Positions 8,509 to 18,160 of a stretch of DNA of 62,499 nucleotides are shown one piece after another. The translations under genes were made by a program, and so were the position numbers. Positions within the stretch are counted from its first letter, which is position 1; each line of letters starts with the position of its first letter. The notes beneath the pieces are model-generated. The model worked only from the letters and a program-made list of their open reading frames with translations, was not told where the DNA came from and searched no databases. The DNA is from Clostridiales bacterium (GTDB taxonomy: Bacteria; Bacillota; Clostridia; Saccharofermentanales; Saccharofermentanaceae), in the NCBI GenBank assembly GCA_017515465.1, contig JAFWFV010000003.1, forward strand, positions 1-62,499, written 5' to 3'.

Positions 8509-9766
8509 TAAGAAGATAGAAGTCTTAAGCCCGGCAGGGGATATGGAAAAGCTCAGGACCGTTGTCAGATACGGCGCGGATGCCGTATATATGTCCGGCA
8601 AGAGCTTTGGCCTGAGGACCTTCAGCGGCAACTTTACCCACGAAGAGATGGTTGAGGGCATCAGGTTTGCCCACGAACATAACGTTAAATGCTACGTCAC
8701 GATGAACATCCTGGCAGTTGAGGAAGACCTTAAATACCTTGATGAAGAGATAGACTTCGTTGCTCATGTTGCCAAGGCTGATGCGGTTCTCGTATCAGAC
8801 CCCGGAATACTGAGCAGGATCAAAAAGGTGGCGCCTGATCTGGAGATCCACATCTCCACACAGGCCAGCGTAACTAACAGCGCGGCATGCAGCTTCTGGC
8901 AGGAGCAGGGCGCATCCAGGATCGTTCTGGCCAGAGAGGTATCACTTAAGCAGATCAGGGACATCAGAAAGCAGATCAGTCCGGATCTGCAGCTGGAATG
9001 CTTCGTCCACGGAGCAATGTGCGTGGCTTATTCAGGCAGGTGCCTGCTGTCCAATTATCTGACAGGAAGGAGATCCAACGGCGGAGCATGTGCACAGCCA
9101 TGCAGATGGGGTTATTCCGTAGTAGAGGAAAAGAGGCCTGACATCGCCATGCCCGTAGAGGAGGATGCCAGGGGTACATACATATTCGGCAGCAAGGATC
9201 TGTGCATGATCGAGCACGTACCCGAGATGATAGAATCCGGCATCGACAGCCTCAAGATAGAAGGCAGGATCAAGGGCGCATATTACGCTGCCTGCGCAAC
9301 AAAGGTATACCGTGAGGCGGTAGACAGATACTACAGTGATCCGGAACACTTTGAGGTGGATCCCAAATGGACATATCTCCTCGACAAGGTGGTCCACAGG
9401 GATTACGATACGGGATTCTTTTATCAGAGCCCTTCAGAAGATGCAAAGATCGATTCTTCCAAGTCTTACAACAAACCTGCATTCGTGGTAGGTGTTGTAT
9501 CAGGGACAAATGAGGATAAGACACTTACCAGGGTTGCCCAGAAGAACAAGTTCTACAAGGGTGACGTTCTTAACGTTCTCATGCCGGAGGGATACATGGA
9601 TCCTGTTACTGTTCAGGCGATGTACGACAAGGACATGAATGAGATCGACAGCTGTCCGCACCCTGAGATGACAGTATACATCAGGACGGATAAGGTCCTT
9701 CCTGAGCTTTCATTCCTCAGCAGGGACGGTGACAAGGATTTCGGGATACTGCCGGACAACAAGTGA
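8501..9766 (+). CDS. U32 peptidase-family protein, TrhP-like tRNA hydroxylation factor
   Basis: The 421-residue protein carries the U32 signature ECFVHGAMCVAYSGRCLLS at about 166-184, followed by GACAQPCRW. Although named peptidases, U32 proteins such as TrhP act in prephenate-dependent hydroxylation of tRNA wobble uridine with iron-sulphur involvement; the Cys residues seen here fit that. In Bacillus, mltG lies near two such genes, which supports the TrhP reading. The ATG at 8501 was chosen over GTG 8492 because AGGTGA stands at a suitable distance. The exact substrate is inferred. Confidence 0.88.
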   Translation: MSDKKIEVLSPAGDMEKLRTVVRYGADAVYMSGKSFGLRTFSGNFTHEEMVEGIRFAHEHNVKCYVTMNILAVEEDLKYLDEEIDFVAHVAKADAVLVSDPGILSRIKKVAPDLEIHISTQASVTNSAACSFWQEQGASRIVLAREVSLKQIRDIRKQISPDLQLECFVHGAMCVAYSGRCLLSNYLTGRRSNGGACAQPCRWGYSVVEEKRPDIAMPVEEDARGTYIFGSKDLCMIEHVPEMIESGIDSLKIEGRIKGAYYAACATKVYREAVDRYYSDPEHFEVDPKWTYLLDKVVHRDYDTGFFYQSPSEDAKIDSSKSYNKPAFVVGVVSGTNEDKTLTRVAQKNKFYKGDVLNVLMPEGYMDPVTVQAMYDKDMNEIDSCPHPEMTVYIRTDKVLPELSFLSRDGDKDFGILPDNK

Positions 9767-10786
9767 TCAGGCGGTTATCAGCAATACCCACAGGACAATG
9801 ATGATCATAAGACCCGTGATGAGTGCGGGATTGAGACCCTTGAAGAAGGGTTCGCCGTTCTGCTTCTTTTCTTCCGGATCTTCCTCTTCCGTTCTTCCCA
9901 GCAGGTCGCTCTTGTAGGTGAAGTCGAAATCATCCAGGGAAGACTTGAGCAGTGCAAAGAGTATGAAAGCAACGAATATCGCAGGTACGGAGCAGTAGAA
10001 GACCGTGGAGTGGATATCCGAATAAGTCTGAAGGGTGGTTATGTCGACCTTGGACAGGATGGATGTTATGGCAATGTCTGTTCCCGCCTTGGCCAGGAGA
10101 GCCAGGAAAGGTGCGAATATGTTGCCGGTCCTGTCGCGGAGGATAATGAGCCAGAGGCCTGTGAGGATGGTTCCGGGCAGGTCCACCAGATTGAGCGAAT
10201 AAAGACCGAAGAGGACGACTATCACGGCCGTTCCCAGGATCTTGTTGGAGCCTGACAGGACAGTGTAGAGAAGCCCTGTAAAGAACAGGCATAATCCGAT
10301 CGCCGGAATGGCGTTCTGCGTGAGGATCTCCAGGAGCGTTGTCATCTTGGACGGGTCGGTGTTATAGCACATGTACTCGGGGAATACCATCTTTCCGCCA
10401 AACCTGAGGAGCAGGTAGGAGGAAAAGTTATGGCATGAGGAGTATACGAGGCTCAAAGGGATCCCTGAAACGAGGCCTAAAATGAGAGGCCCTACCCCTG
10501 TAAACTCGCCGCAGATGCCGGAAGCCGTAAGTTTCCTGTCTGTAGATGACAGGGCAACGGCCGGGATTATGAGCGAGATGAGCGTCAGGAACGGAACGTA
10601 TAATGCGTTAAATACCAGTGAAGTGGGGGAGAAGGGAACGTCAGCCCTGAATACTACCAGCCTGAGCAGATGGGAAGTTATGAGTCCTACTGACATGAGG
10701 AATACAGGGTATCCCCAATTCATCCTTTTGGGAGGCAGGAAATTGATCTTAAAGAAATTCTTGACCCCTTCAAGAAAGCCTTCCAT
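9767..10786 (-). CDS. CPBP-family membrane protein lacking catalytic residues
   Basis: From MEGF at 10786 this is a 339-residue protein with about eight membrane segments. The segment around residues 190-270 aligns by eye with CPBP (Rce1-like) intramembrane proteases: FFTGLLYTVL, LFGLYSLNL, then RTGNIFAPFLALL. The residues that make CPBP enzymes active are absent. The EE pair is replaced by other residues, the following R by T, the FxxxH His by Ser, and no HxxxN is seen. The start overlaps the stop of the prepilin peptidase (TGATG). A charged, Glu-rich stretch precedes the last helix. Function is unknown; it may be a non-enzymatic helper. Confidence 0.65.
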   Translation of the reverse strand: MEGFLEGVKNFFKINFLPPKRMNWGYPVFLMSVGLITSHLLRLVVFRADVPFSPTSLVFNALYVPFLTLISLIIPAVALSSTDRKLTASGICGEFTGVGPLILGLVSGIPLSLVYSSCHNFSSYLLLRFGGKMVFPEYMCYNTDPSKMTTLLEILTQNAIPAIGLCLFFTGLLYTVLSGSNKILGTAVIVVLFGLYSLNLVDLPGTILTGLWLIILRDRTGNIFAPFLALLAKAGTDIAITSILSKVDITTLQTYSDIHSTVFYCSVPAIFVAFILFALLKSSLDDFDFTYKSDLLGRTEEEDPEEKKQNGEPFFKGLNPALITGLMIIIVLWVLLITA

Positions 10787-11676
10787 CAGAACATGACCCC
10801 CAGTGCATTGAAATAGCTGAACATATGCACATAGAAGAAGGGTTCCATAGCAATGAATACAGCACATCCCGTTGCCAGGAAAGGCCCGAATGCAAGGTAG
10901 TCGGGATCATCGGCATAGTGGATCTGCGCTCTCTTCAGTTCCAGCTCGCGTCTCTTCTTTCTGGGATTGGAACTGTTCTTTATGATCTCCTCCTCCTCGC
11001 GGATCCTCTTTCTCTTCCTGATGAGCATGGGGATTGCAAAGATAAGTGCGGAAAACACTGAAACATAGAGGATCACCACGAGCCCGTAGCATCCTGACAG
11101 CAATCCGAGTGCGAACATGAGCTTCATATCGCCCTGTCCCATGCCTTCCTTGCCTGCAAATGTCATGCTCAGGAAGCCGATGAGCCAGAGAAATCCGCCT
11201 CCTGCCACGGCAGCTATGATCCTGTTGAGCATGGGCAGGTACCAGGCAGCCTTGTCAGAAAACCAGAAATTGCCGCTGGTGTAATCGGATACTGCGGCCA
11301 GAACCCCCAGGAACAGTATGAAGATCGAGAACTGGTCGGGAATGATCCTGTTGAGCTTGTCAGCCATCAGGATCATGAACAGAACAGGCATCAGGAGGAA
11401 GATGACTGCGATCCTGAGCATGTTTCCGGACATATAGTATTCGGGAGCAAATATGATCGAGGCGCAATAGCAGAGCGCGAGCCCCACGCAGGTGATGACA
11501 CCGTGGGGAAAGAGCTGCATTCTCTTTGCAGGCCTGAAATTCGCGGCATTAACGTCGTAATCGTAGTCCTGGAGCCAGCTCTCGGGGAGTCTGGCAAAGA
11601 GAAAGGTGGTTGCCAGCCCCAGAGCGGCTCCTGCTGCTATGCTGATGGCAAACCATACCCAAATGCTTATCTCCAT
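10786..11676 (-). CDS. Type IV prepilin peptidase (TadV/CpaA-like)
   Basis: This 296-residue polytopic membrane protein has the two aspartate motifs of the A24 prepilin peptidases: MADKLNRIIPD, and GMGQGDMKLMFALGLLSG. There is no N-terminal zinc methylase domain. A basic cytoplasmic loop (RKRKRIREEEE to RELELKR) lies before the final LAFGPFLATG segment, typical of Clostridial forms. It probably cleaves the leader of the Flp-type pilin encoded at 49.9 kb. The start at 11676 was preferred because the upstream reading adds a non-hydrophobic, unconserved stretch. It is followed directly by the CPBP-like gene. Confidence 0.88.
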   Translation of the reverse strand: MEISIWVWFAISIAAGAALGLATTFLFARLPESWLQDYDYDVNAANFRPAKRMQLFPHGVITCVGLALCYCASIIFAPEYYMSGNMLRIAVIFLLMPVLFMILMADKLNRIIPDQFSIFILFLGVLAAVSDYTSGNFWFSDKAAWYLPMLNRIIAAVAGGGFLWLIGFLSMTFAGKEGMGQGDMKLMFALGLLSGCYGLVVILYVSVFSALIFAIPMLIRKRKRIREEEEIIKNSSNPRKKRRELELKRAQIHYADDPDYLAFGPFLATGCAVFIAMEPFFYVHMFSYFNALGVMF

Positions 11677-11818
11677 TGACTTGTAATATCTCCCGACATC
11701 ATTTTTCACTGTAAAGTTTAATATAGTGGGCGTGTTTTTACAACTTTTAACAATGTTTATAAAAAACAACTAAATTTGCAAATATATGTATAGTTTTTGC
11801 CGAAAAGTATCTATTTGT

Positions 11819-11847
11819 TTGCGATTGAAAAGAATTATTGTTAGAAT
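11819..11847 (+). promoter_or_regulatory. Candidate sigma-A promoter of glgP
   Basis: TTGCGA at 11819-11824 and TAGAAT at 11842-11847 are spaced by 17 bases, in the AT-rich gap between the divergent prepilin peptidase and glgP. The call is from consensus match only. Confidence 0.55.
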
Positions 11848-11864
11848 TTACGGGTAGTAATATA

Positions 11865-11902
11865 AAGGGGGGATGCGGATAACCGCATCAACACTGTCTA
11901 TG
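11865..11902 (+). promoter_or_regulatory. Ribosome site and hairpin at the glgP start
   Basis: AAGGGGGG (11865-11872) is directly followed by a hairpin: GATGCGG (11872-11878) pairs with CCGCATC (11883-11889) around ATAA. The in-frame ATG at 11873 lies inside the stem with no spacing from the ribosome site. The next ATG, 11900, is 27 bases away in linear terms but about 10 if the hairpin forms. Confidence 0.5.
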
Positions 11903-14287
11903 AACAACAAGATCACATCTAAAGTACTTGAAGAGATGATGCAGTCTCATGTTAAGGCTGAGACAGGTATGTCTCTGGAGAGAGCTACTCTCCGCGACTA
12001 CTGGATGGCACTGGCTAAGAGCATTGTTGAACTGATCTCAGACGACTGGTACCGCACCAGGACACAGTATGCAAAGGGAAGGCAGGTTCATTACCTTTCT
12101 GCTGAGTTCCTCGAGGGCCGTTCAATGCTCAACAACCTCGTAAATCTCGGTATATATGACCAGGCTAAGGAAGCTTTCGAGCATTTCGGCCTCAACATTA
12201 CTGATGTACTCGAGCAGGAGACTGACCCGGCTCTCGGAAACGGCGGTCTCGGCAGACTTGCTGCCTGCTTCCTCGATTCATCTACAACTCTTAACCTTCC
12301 CGTTACGGGTTACGGTATCCTCTACCGTTACGGTCTGTTCAGACAGGCCATCGAGAACGGCTTCCAGAAGGAATATCCTGATTCCTGGATGGAGAGAGGC
12401 TATCCTTTCATCGTTGCAAGATACGACCGTAAGGTAAAGGTGCACTACAATGACATCGACGTATGGGCGATCCCCTGCGATCTTCCCATCACCGGTTACG
12501 GCACAAAGAACGTAAACCTCCTGAGACTCTGGAAGGCAGAGCCTGCCGAGGAATTTGACTTCAATCTCTTTAATTCACAGAGATTCGACGATGCCGTTAT
12601 CGAGAGGAACCGTGTCAACGACATCTGGAGAGTCCTCTATCCTAACGATACATCCTACGACGGCAAGGTCCTCCGTGTAAGACAGCAGTACTTCTTCGTT
12701 TCTGCATCCATGCAGGACATCGTCAGGAAGTACAAGGAGAATCACGGTGATGACCTCCGCGATTTCGCAAAGTACAACGTTATCCAGCTCAACGATACAC
12801 ACCCCGTTATCGGTATCCCCGAACTCATGAGGATCCTGGTTGACGAGAACGGTATCGACTGGGTCGAGGCATGGGAGATCACAAAGGCAACATTCGCTTA
12901 CACCAACCACACGATCATGGCTGAGGCTCTCGAGAAGTGGGATATCTCCATCTTCAGGTTCCTGTTCCCCAGGATCTACGAGATCATCGAGGGTATCAAA
13001 AACCAGTTCAGGGCACAGATGTATGAGGCAGGCCTCTATTCTGAGACTATCGACCGCATGAGCATCCTCGCAGACGGCAAGATCCAGATGGCTTGCCTGG
13101 CGATCTACGGCTCACACTCCGTAAACGGCGTTGCAGCTCTCCATACAGACATCCTCAAGAAGGAAACACTCAAGGAATGGTATCAGATCTATCCTGAGAA
13201 GTTCTCCAACAAGACAAACGGCGTAACACCCAGAAGGTGGCTCAGAGCCTGCAACATCGAACTTTCCGACCTGCTCACAGAGCTCCTCGGATCAGATAAG
13301 TGGGTTACGGATCTGTCACAGCTCAAGAAGCTGGAGAAGTTCAAGGATGACGATGCCGTAATGAAGCGTTTCCTCGCCATCAAGAAGACGAAGAAGGAAC
13401 AGCTGGCAGCTCACCTGAAGAACATTTCAGGCGTAGAGCTCAATCCCGATTCCGTATTCGATATCCAGGTCAAGAGACTGCACGAATACAAGAGACAGCT
13501 CCTCAATGCTATCTATGCACTGAACCTCTACGACAGGATCAAGGAGGATCCTTCTCTGGATCTGCCTCCCGTTACCATCATCTTTGGTGCAAAGGCTGCT
13601 CCCGGATACTTCAGGGCAAAGGCCATCATCAAGTTCATCAACGAGATTGCCAGACTGATCGACAGCGATCCCGATGTAAAGGGCAGGATCAAGGTCGTAT
13701 TCATCGAGAACTACAATGTCTCCAACGGTGAGAAGATCTTCCCTGCGGCAGACGTATCCGAGCAGATCTCCACAGCAGGTCTCGAGGCATCCGGTACAGG
13801 CAACATGAAGTTCATGATCAATGGTGCCGTAACACTTGGTACAATGGACGGTGCAAACGTTGAGATCTGTGAGAATGTCGGAGATGACAACATCTACATC
13901 TTCGGATGCCGCGCACAGGATATGGCAGCTACAAAGGCTTACTACAATCCCAAGTGGCAGTATGAGAATATCCCCGGCCTCAAGAAGGCTCTGGACAGAC
14001 TGGTCGACGGCTCATTCAACGACGAGGGAACAGGTATGTTCAACGACCTCTTCAACGGCCTCATCTACGGATCCAACTGGCAGCCCGGTGACACATACTA
14101 CGTACTCGGTGATTTCGACGATTACAGAAAGACCAGAGACCGTCTCTACACAGACTATAAGGACGAGCTCGCATGGGCAAGAAAGTGCTGGGTCAACATC
14201 TGCAATTCCGGCAAGTTCTCGTCCGACCGTACCATCTCCGAATATGCAAAGGAGATCTGGGAAGTCAAGGCTACCAAGATCAAGTAA
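11900..14287 (+). CDS. glgP: Glycogen phosphorylase
   Basis: The enzyme releases glucose-1-phosphate from alpha-1,4 glucan ends using pyridoxal phosphate. Family marks are DPALGNGGLGRLAACFLDS near residue 100, KRLHEYKRQLLN, and EASGTGNMKF, where Lys about 637 should bind PLP. From the ATG at 11900 it has 795 residues; from 11873 it would have 804. Both fit the family, and the choice rests on ribosome-site spacing. It sits upstream of the synthesis genes but has its own terminator, so it can be regulated apart from glgBCDA. Confidence 0.95.
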   Translation: MNNKITSKVLEEMMQSHVKAETGMSLERATLRDYWMALAKSIVELISDDWYRTRTQYAKGRQVHYLSAEFLEGRSMLNNLVNLGIYDQAKEAFEHFGLNITDVLEQETDPALGNGGLGRLAACFLDSSTTLNLPVTGYGILYRYGLFRQAIENGFQKEYPDSWMERGYPFIVARYDRKVKVHYNDIDVWAIPCDLPITGYGTKNVNLLRLWKAEPAEEFDFNLFNSQRFDDAVIERNRVNDIWRVLYPNDTSYDGKVLRVRQQYFFVSASMQDIVRKYKENHGDDLRDFAKYNVIQLNDTHPVIGIPELMRILVDENGIDWVEAWEITKATFAYTNHTIMAEALEKWDISIFRFLFPRIYEIIEGIKNQFRAQMYEAGLYSETIDRMSILADGKIQMACLAIYGSHSVNGVAALHTDILKKETLKEWYQIYPEKFSNKTNGVTPRRWLRACNIELSDLLTELLGSDKWVTDLSQLKKLEKFKDDDAVMKRFLAIKKTKKEQLAAHLKNISGVELNPDSVFDIQVKRLHEYKRQLLNAIYALNLYDRIKEDPSLDLPPVTIIFGAKAAPGYFRAKAIIKFINEIARLIDSDPDVKGRIKVVFIENYNVSNGEKIFPAADVSEQISTAGLEASGTGNMKFMINGAVTLGTMDGANVEICENVGDDNIYIFGCRAQDMAATKAYYNPKWQYENIPGLKKALDRLVDGSFNDEGTGMFNDLFNGLIYGSNWQPGDTYYVLGDFDDYRKTRDRLYTDYKDELAWARKCWVNICNSGKFSSDRTISEYAKEIWEVKATKIK

Positions 14288-14309
14288 GCTTTTACACAGG
14301 ATCATCAAG

Positions 14310-14340
14310 GCGGCTCCTCTCGCAGGAGCCGCTTTTCGTT
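14310..14340 (+). terminator. Terminator of glgP
   Basis: GCGGCTCCT (14310-14318) pairs exactly with AGGAGCCGC (14324-14332) around a five-base loop. TTTTCGTTT follows. Confidence 0.88.
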
Positions 14341-14698
14341 TGGTATACAAATTGCCCGTCAGCACGGTGGTTTTGTTGTGCAAAAAGTAAAAAGGCTTTT
14401 GATTATTGGTTGATTTTTTACATAAAGGCATTCGCTGAGTTGAGGTTTTTTTGACATTATTACAAGAGATGGAATCGGTAAGTTGCGGTAATATTTACTT
14501 GTGACAAGAATAGCTAATGCCGTTTGCGTCACTCTCATAAATATTTGCCCGAGATTTTATGTTGTTGTTTAGGACCGTTTCTGAAAGGAAACGGTCTTTT
14601 TTATATCTTCAATGTTGCATAAATACAATATTTTTGACTTCTTGTGTGTAAATTGCACAAAAACGGAAGCTTGCTTTTAGACTTTTTTGTATTTTTAG
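14341..14698 (+). other. Gene-free stretch that may encode a short terminated RNA
   Basis: No credible protein frame is present. A TTGACA box lies at 14451-14456, but no good -10 stands 16-18 bases on. Within it GTGAC (14501) and GTCAC (14527) can pair, and a strong terminator ends it near 14602. This is the third piece between the glgP terminator and the glgB promoter, so a small independent transcript is possible. It was not matched to a known RNA family. Confidence 0.25.
14573..14602 (+). terminator. Second intergenic terminator, not explained by glgP
   Basis: GACCGTTTC (14573-14581) pairs perfectly with GAAACGGTC (14588-14596), and six T residues follow. It lies 260 bases after the glgP terminator and before the glgB promoter. 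Confidence 0.8.
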
Positions 14699-14727
14699 TT
14701 GGTAAATACAGAACAATATATTATAAT
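14699..14727 (+). promoter_or_regulatory. Sigma-A-type promoter of the glgBCDA operon
   Basis: TTGGTA at 14699-14704 and a perfect TATAAT at 14722-14727 are 17 bases apart. The leader to the glgB start is about 50 bases. Confidence 0.75.
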
Positions 14728-14784
14728 AGCTCTATAACGACGGACTATGTCCGCCTGTAATTGTGAGCAGGAAGGAATTATATC

Positions 14785-16854
14785 GTGGATCAGGCTTATT
14801 TGTTTAATCGTGGCGAGAATTATATGGCATATAACTTTCTCGGTGCGCACCCCTTCGAAGATGACAAGGGAAATAAAGGATATATGTTCAGGGTCTGGGC
14901 TCCCAAAGCGAGAAGCGTCAGCGTTATGGGCGATTTCAACGACTGGGATCCGATGGCCAATCAGATGTTCAAGCTGGGAGACACCGGCATCTGGGAACAG
15001 ATCGTGTTCGGTGCCGAGCAGTGGGACAGATACAAGTACAGGGTCATAGGTGCCGATAACAGAGTGTATGAAAAGGGCGACCCCTATGCCAGACACTTTG
15101 AGACGAGACCTAATAACGCCTCTATCGTCTACGATCCCAATGACTATATCTGGAAAGACGATGAATACTGCAGGAACAGGAAGGATGCATTAGCGCCCCG
15201 TCCTATCAACATCTACGAGATACATCTGGGATCCTGGAGGAGACATCCCGACGGCAACATGTTCACATATAGGGAACTGGCTCTGGATCTGGTCGAATAC
15301 TGCAAAAAGATGAACTATACCCACATCGAGCTCATGCCGATCCTCGAACATCCTCTCGATGATTCATGGGGATATCAGGTAACGGGTTACTATGCCGTTA
15401 CCAGCAGGTTCGGAACTCCTGCTGATTTCAAGTTTATGGTGGACGTTCTCCATCAGAACGGCATCGGAATCATACTCGACTGGGTTCCCGCACATTTTCC
15501 CAAGAATCTGGAAGGTCTGGTCAGATTCGACGGAACACCATGTTATGAGTATTCCGATCCCAGACTCGGCGAGCACAGGGAGTGGGGAACATACGTGTTC
15601 GATTATTCCAAGAACGAGGTAATCTCATTCCTCATCTCCAATGCTATCTTCTGGCTCGAGGAATTCCACCTGGATGGTCTGAGAGTTGATGCCGTCAGCT
15701 CCATGCTCTACAGGGATTACGGCAGGCAGCAGTACATCCCCAATATCCACGGCGGCAATGAGAACCTGGAGGTCATCGAATTCTTCAAAAAGCTCAACGG
15801 AACCATCAGATATCATTACCCTCATGCCATGATGATCGCGGAGGAATCCACCGCATGGCCCAAGGTATCACATCCAGTCGAAGAGGGAGGCCTCGGCTTC
15901 ACACATAAGTGGAACATGGGCTGGATGCACGATACCCTCGATTATTTCTCAACTGATTCTTATGCCAGGGAGTGGCATCACGATGAGTTCTGCTTCTCGA
16001 TGATGTACGCTTTCGCTGAGAACTATATCCTCAGCCTGTCCCACGACGAGGTCGTACACGGAAAACATTCCATGATCGACAAGATGCCGGGTGATATCTG
16101 GCGTAAGTTTGCCAACCTGAGGATCCTCTATCTCTATCAGATCAGCCATCCGGGCGCAAAGCTCAATTTCATGGGCTCCGAGTTCGGTCAGTTCATCGAA
16201 TGGAGATTCTATGAGCAGCTGGAGTGGTTCCTGCTGGATTATGAGTCTCACAGGCTCCTGCAGGATTACGTATCCCAGCTCAACAGATTCTATCTCGACC
16301 ATCCCCAGCTGTGGATCGACGACCACACATGGGCAGGATTCGAATGGATCGACGCATCGGATACGAAGAACAACGTATTCATCTACAAGAGATCATCACC
16401 TGAGCCCAAGGAGAACGACATCTATGTTGCTCTCAACATGGTTCCCCAGCCCCTCGAGGAATACAAGATCCCCGTATACGAGCTGGGCACGTACAAGATC
16501 GTATTCAACACAGATGACATGTCTCATGGAGGCAGCGGATATCCCACTGCAACTGACATGAACGGATGTGTTGAGGCAGTCGATGAGGAGTATAACGGCA
16601 AGCCGTACCACATCGTCATTAATCTTCCCCCTCTGGCAGGCATCTACTTCATGAAGGTCAAGGATCCGGCTCCCAAGAAGGCTGCGAAGAAACCTGCGGC
16701 AAAGAAACCTGCCGCAAAGAAACCTGCCGCAAAGAAACCGGCAGCAAAGAAGCCCGCAGCTAAGACAGCTGCTAAGAAGGCACCTGCTGCCAAGACAAAG
16801 ACCACGGCAAAAAAGCCCGCTCCTGCCAAGAAGGCAGAGACCAAAAAGAAATAA
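14785..16854 (+). CDS. glgB: Glycogen branching enzyme with a Lys/Ala/Pro-rich tail
   Basis: GlgB makes alpha-1,6 branches in glycogen. An N-terminal CBM48-like domain (about 15-110) is followed by the GH13 barrel with GLRVDAVSSMLY (nucleophile Asp about 304), MIAEES (acid Glu about 353) and LSHDEVVHGKHSM. The all-beta C-terminal domain ends near residue 628. The last 61 residues are an AAKKP repeat tail like that of histone H1, not part of normal GlgB. The GTG start was chosen because GGAAGG lies nine bases upstream. The next gene begins 32 bases later. It heads the glgB-glgC-glgD-glgA-GH13 operon. Confidence 0.94.
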   Translation: MDQAYLFNRGENYMAYNFLGAHPFEDDKGNKGYMFRVWAPKARSVSVMGDFNDWDPMANQMFKLGDTGIWEQIVFGAEQWDRYKYRVIGADNRVYEKGDPYARHFETRPNNASIVYDPNDYIWKDDEYCRNRKDALAPRPINIYEIHLGSWRRHPDGNMFTYRELALDLVEYCKKMNYTHIELMPILEHPLDDSWGYQVTGYYAVTSRFGTPADFKFMVDVLHQNGIGIILDWVPAHFPKNLEGLVRFDGTPCYEYSDPRLGEHREWGTYVFDYSKNEVISFLISNAIFWLEEFHLDGLRVDAVSSMLYRDYGRQQYIPNIHGGNENLEVIEFFKKLNGTIRYHYPHAMMIAEESTAWPKVSHPVEEGGLGFTHKWNMGWMHDTLDYFSTDSYAREWHHDEFCFSMMYAFAENYILSLSHDEVVHGKHSMIDKMPGDIWRKFANLRILYLYQISHPGAKLNFMGSEFGQFIEWRFYEQLEWFLLDYESHRLLQDYVSQLNRFYLDHPQLWIDDHTWAGFEWIDASDTKNNVFIYKRSSPEPKENDIYVALNMVPQPLEEYKIPVYELGTYKIVFNTDDMSHGGSGYPTATDMNGCVEAVDEEYNGKPYHIVINLPPLAGIYFMKVKDPAPKKAAKKPAAKKPAAKKPAAKKPAAKKPAAKTAAKKAPAAKTKTTAKKPAPAKKAETKKK

Positions 16855-16886
16855 AACAAATTACATATATTCGGAGGTAAATCATT

Positions 16887-18146
16887 ATGGCAAAAGCTGA
16901 AGTCGTAGCAATGATTCTTGCTGGCGGACAGGGTGCGAGACTCGGTGTTCTAACAAAGAAGATCGCAAAGCCTGCAGTTCCGTTCGGAAGCCGTTACAGG
17001 ATCATCGATTTCCCGCTGTCCAACTGTGTCAATTCAGGAATCGAGATCGTAGGTGTGCTGTCACAGTACCAGCCCCTGGCACTCAATACATACGTAGGAA
17101 ACGGTCACCCCTGGGACCTTGACCGTCAGAACGCAGGAGCGTACATCCTGCCTCCTTATCAGAGGTCAGGCAAGAGCGACTGGTACAAGGGTACGGCAAA
17201 TGCCATCTACCAGAACAAGGACTTCCTGGATGACTGCAACCCCAAGTACGTTGTGATCCTTTCCGGCGACCACATCTACAAGATGGATTACGGTGCAATG
17301 CTCAAGAGCCACATCGAGAGAGGTGCTGACGCAACGGTTGCCGTTTACGAAGTACCGTGGGAGGAGGCTCCCAGATTCGGTATCCTCAATACTGAGGGTG
17401 ATGACTCCATCGTTGAATTCGAGGAGAAGCCCGCGCAGCCCAAGAGCAACCTGGCATCAATGGGTGTTTACGTATTCACATGGAGCGTACTGAGAGAGGC
17501 TCTGATCAAGGATGAGGCTGACGAGAATTCCAACAACGATTTCGGCAAGAACATCATCCCGATGCTCCTGAACGACGGCAGAAAGCTCTTCGCTTACAGA
17601 TTTGCAGGTTACTGGAAGGATGTAGGAACGATCTCATCCCTCTGGGAAACAAATATGGATATCCTCGACAAGCCTGAGGACATCAACCTGGTAGACCGTT
17701 CATGGAGGATCTTCTCCAGGAACCCTGTAAAGCCTTCCCAGTACATCGGTGCAGAGGGCAAGGTAACAAATTCCGCCCTTACAGACGGATGCCGTATCTA
17801 TGGCGACGTTATCCACTCAGTTCTGTCCAACTCCGTAGTAGTTGAGAAGGGAGCAGTGGTCAAGGACTGCGTGCTCCTGCCGGGTGTTACTGTCAAGGCC
17901 GGCGCTCACCTGGAGAGATGTATCGTAGATTTCGGTACGATCATCGGTGAGAACGTCAAGGCAGGCCCTTCCGTTTCAGGCGAAGGTCCCTACACAAATC
18001 ACAAGATATGCTCTGAAGGTATCGTAGTCTTCGAGAGAGGACTTAAGATCAAGGATAATGCAGTTATCCCGGGCAACAGCATGATCGATTCTGACATTAA
18101 GACTTCCGACGAAGAAAATGTCATTGAAGCTACATTCAGGGTATAA
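16887..18146 (+). CDS. glgC: Glucose-1-phosphate adenylyltransferase, catalytic subunit
   Basis: GlgC makes ADP-glucose from ATP and glucose-1-phosphate, the committed step of glycogen synthesis. The N-terminal [19 protein letters not shown] is the nucleotide-binding signature. [19 protein letters not shown], the [14 protein letters not shown] metal/nucleotide site and [11 protein letters not shown] follow. A left-handed beta-helix forms the C-terminal third. The length of 419 residues is typical. AGGAGG-like TCGGAGGTAA stands ahead of the ATG. With glgD it should form a mixed tetramer as in other Firmicutes; the catalytic residues are intact here. Confidence 0.96.
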   Translation: MAKAEVVAMILAGGQGARLGVLTKKIAKPAVPFGSRYRIIDFPLSNCVNSGIEIVGVLSQYQPLALNTYVGNGHPWDLDRQNAGAYILPPYQRSGKSDWYKGTANAIYQNKDFLDDCNPKYVVILSGDHIYKMDYGAMLKSHIERGADATVAVYEVPWEEAPRFGILNTEGDDSIVEFEEKPAQPKSNLASMGVYVFTWSVLREALIKDEADENSNNDFGKNIIPMLLNDGRKLFAYRFAGYWKDVGTISSLWETNMDILDKPEDINLVDRSWRIFSRNPVKPSQYIGAEGKVTNSALTDGCRIYGDVIHSVLSNSVVVEKGAVVKDCVLLPGVTVKAGAHLERCIVDFGTIIGENVKAGPSVSGEGPYTNHKICSEGIVVFERGLKIKDNAVIPGNSMIDSDIKTSDEENVIEATFRV

Positions 18147-18160
18147 GGAGGAGTACATAA

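Noticed and set aside
14451..14480. TTGACA as a full promoter in the glgP-glgB gap
   Set aside because: No acceptable -10 lies 16-18 bases on.
16669..16851. A separate histone-like gene at the glgB end
   Set aside because: The tail is in frame with GlgB, with no stop, start or ribosome site between.
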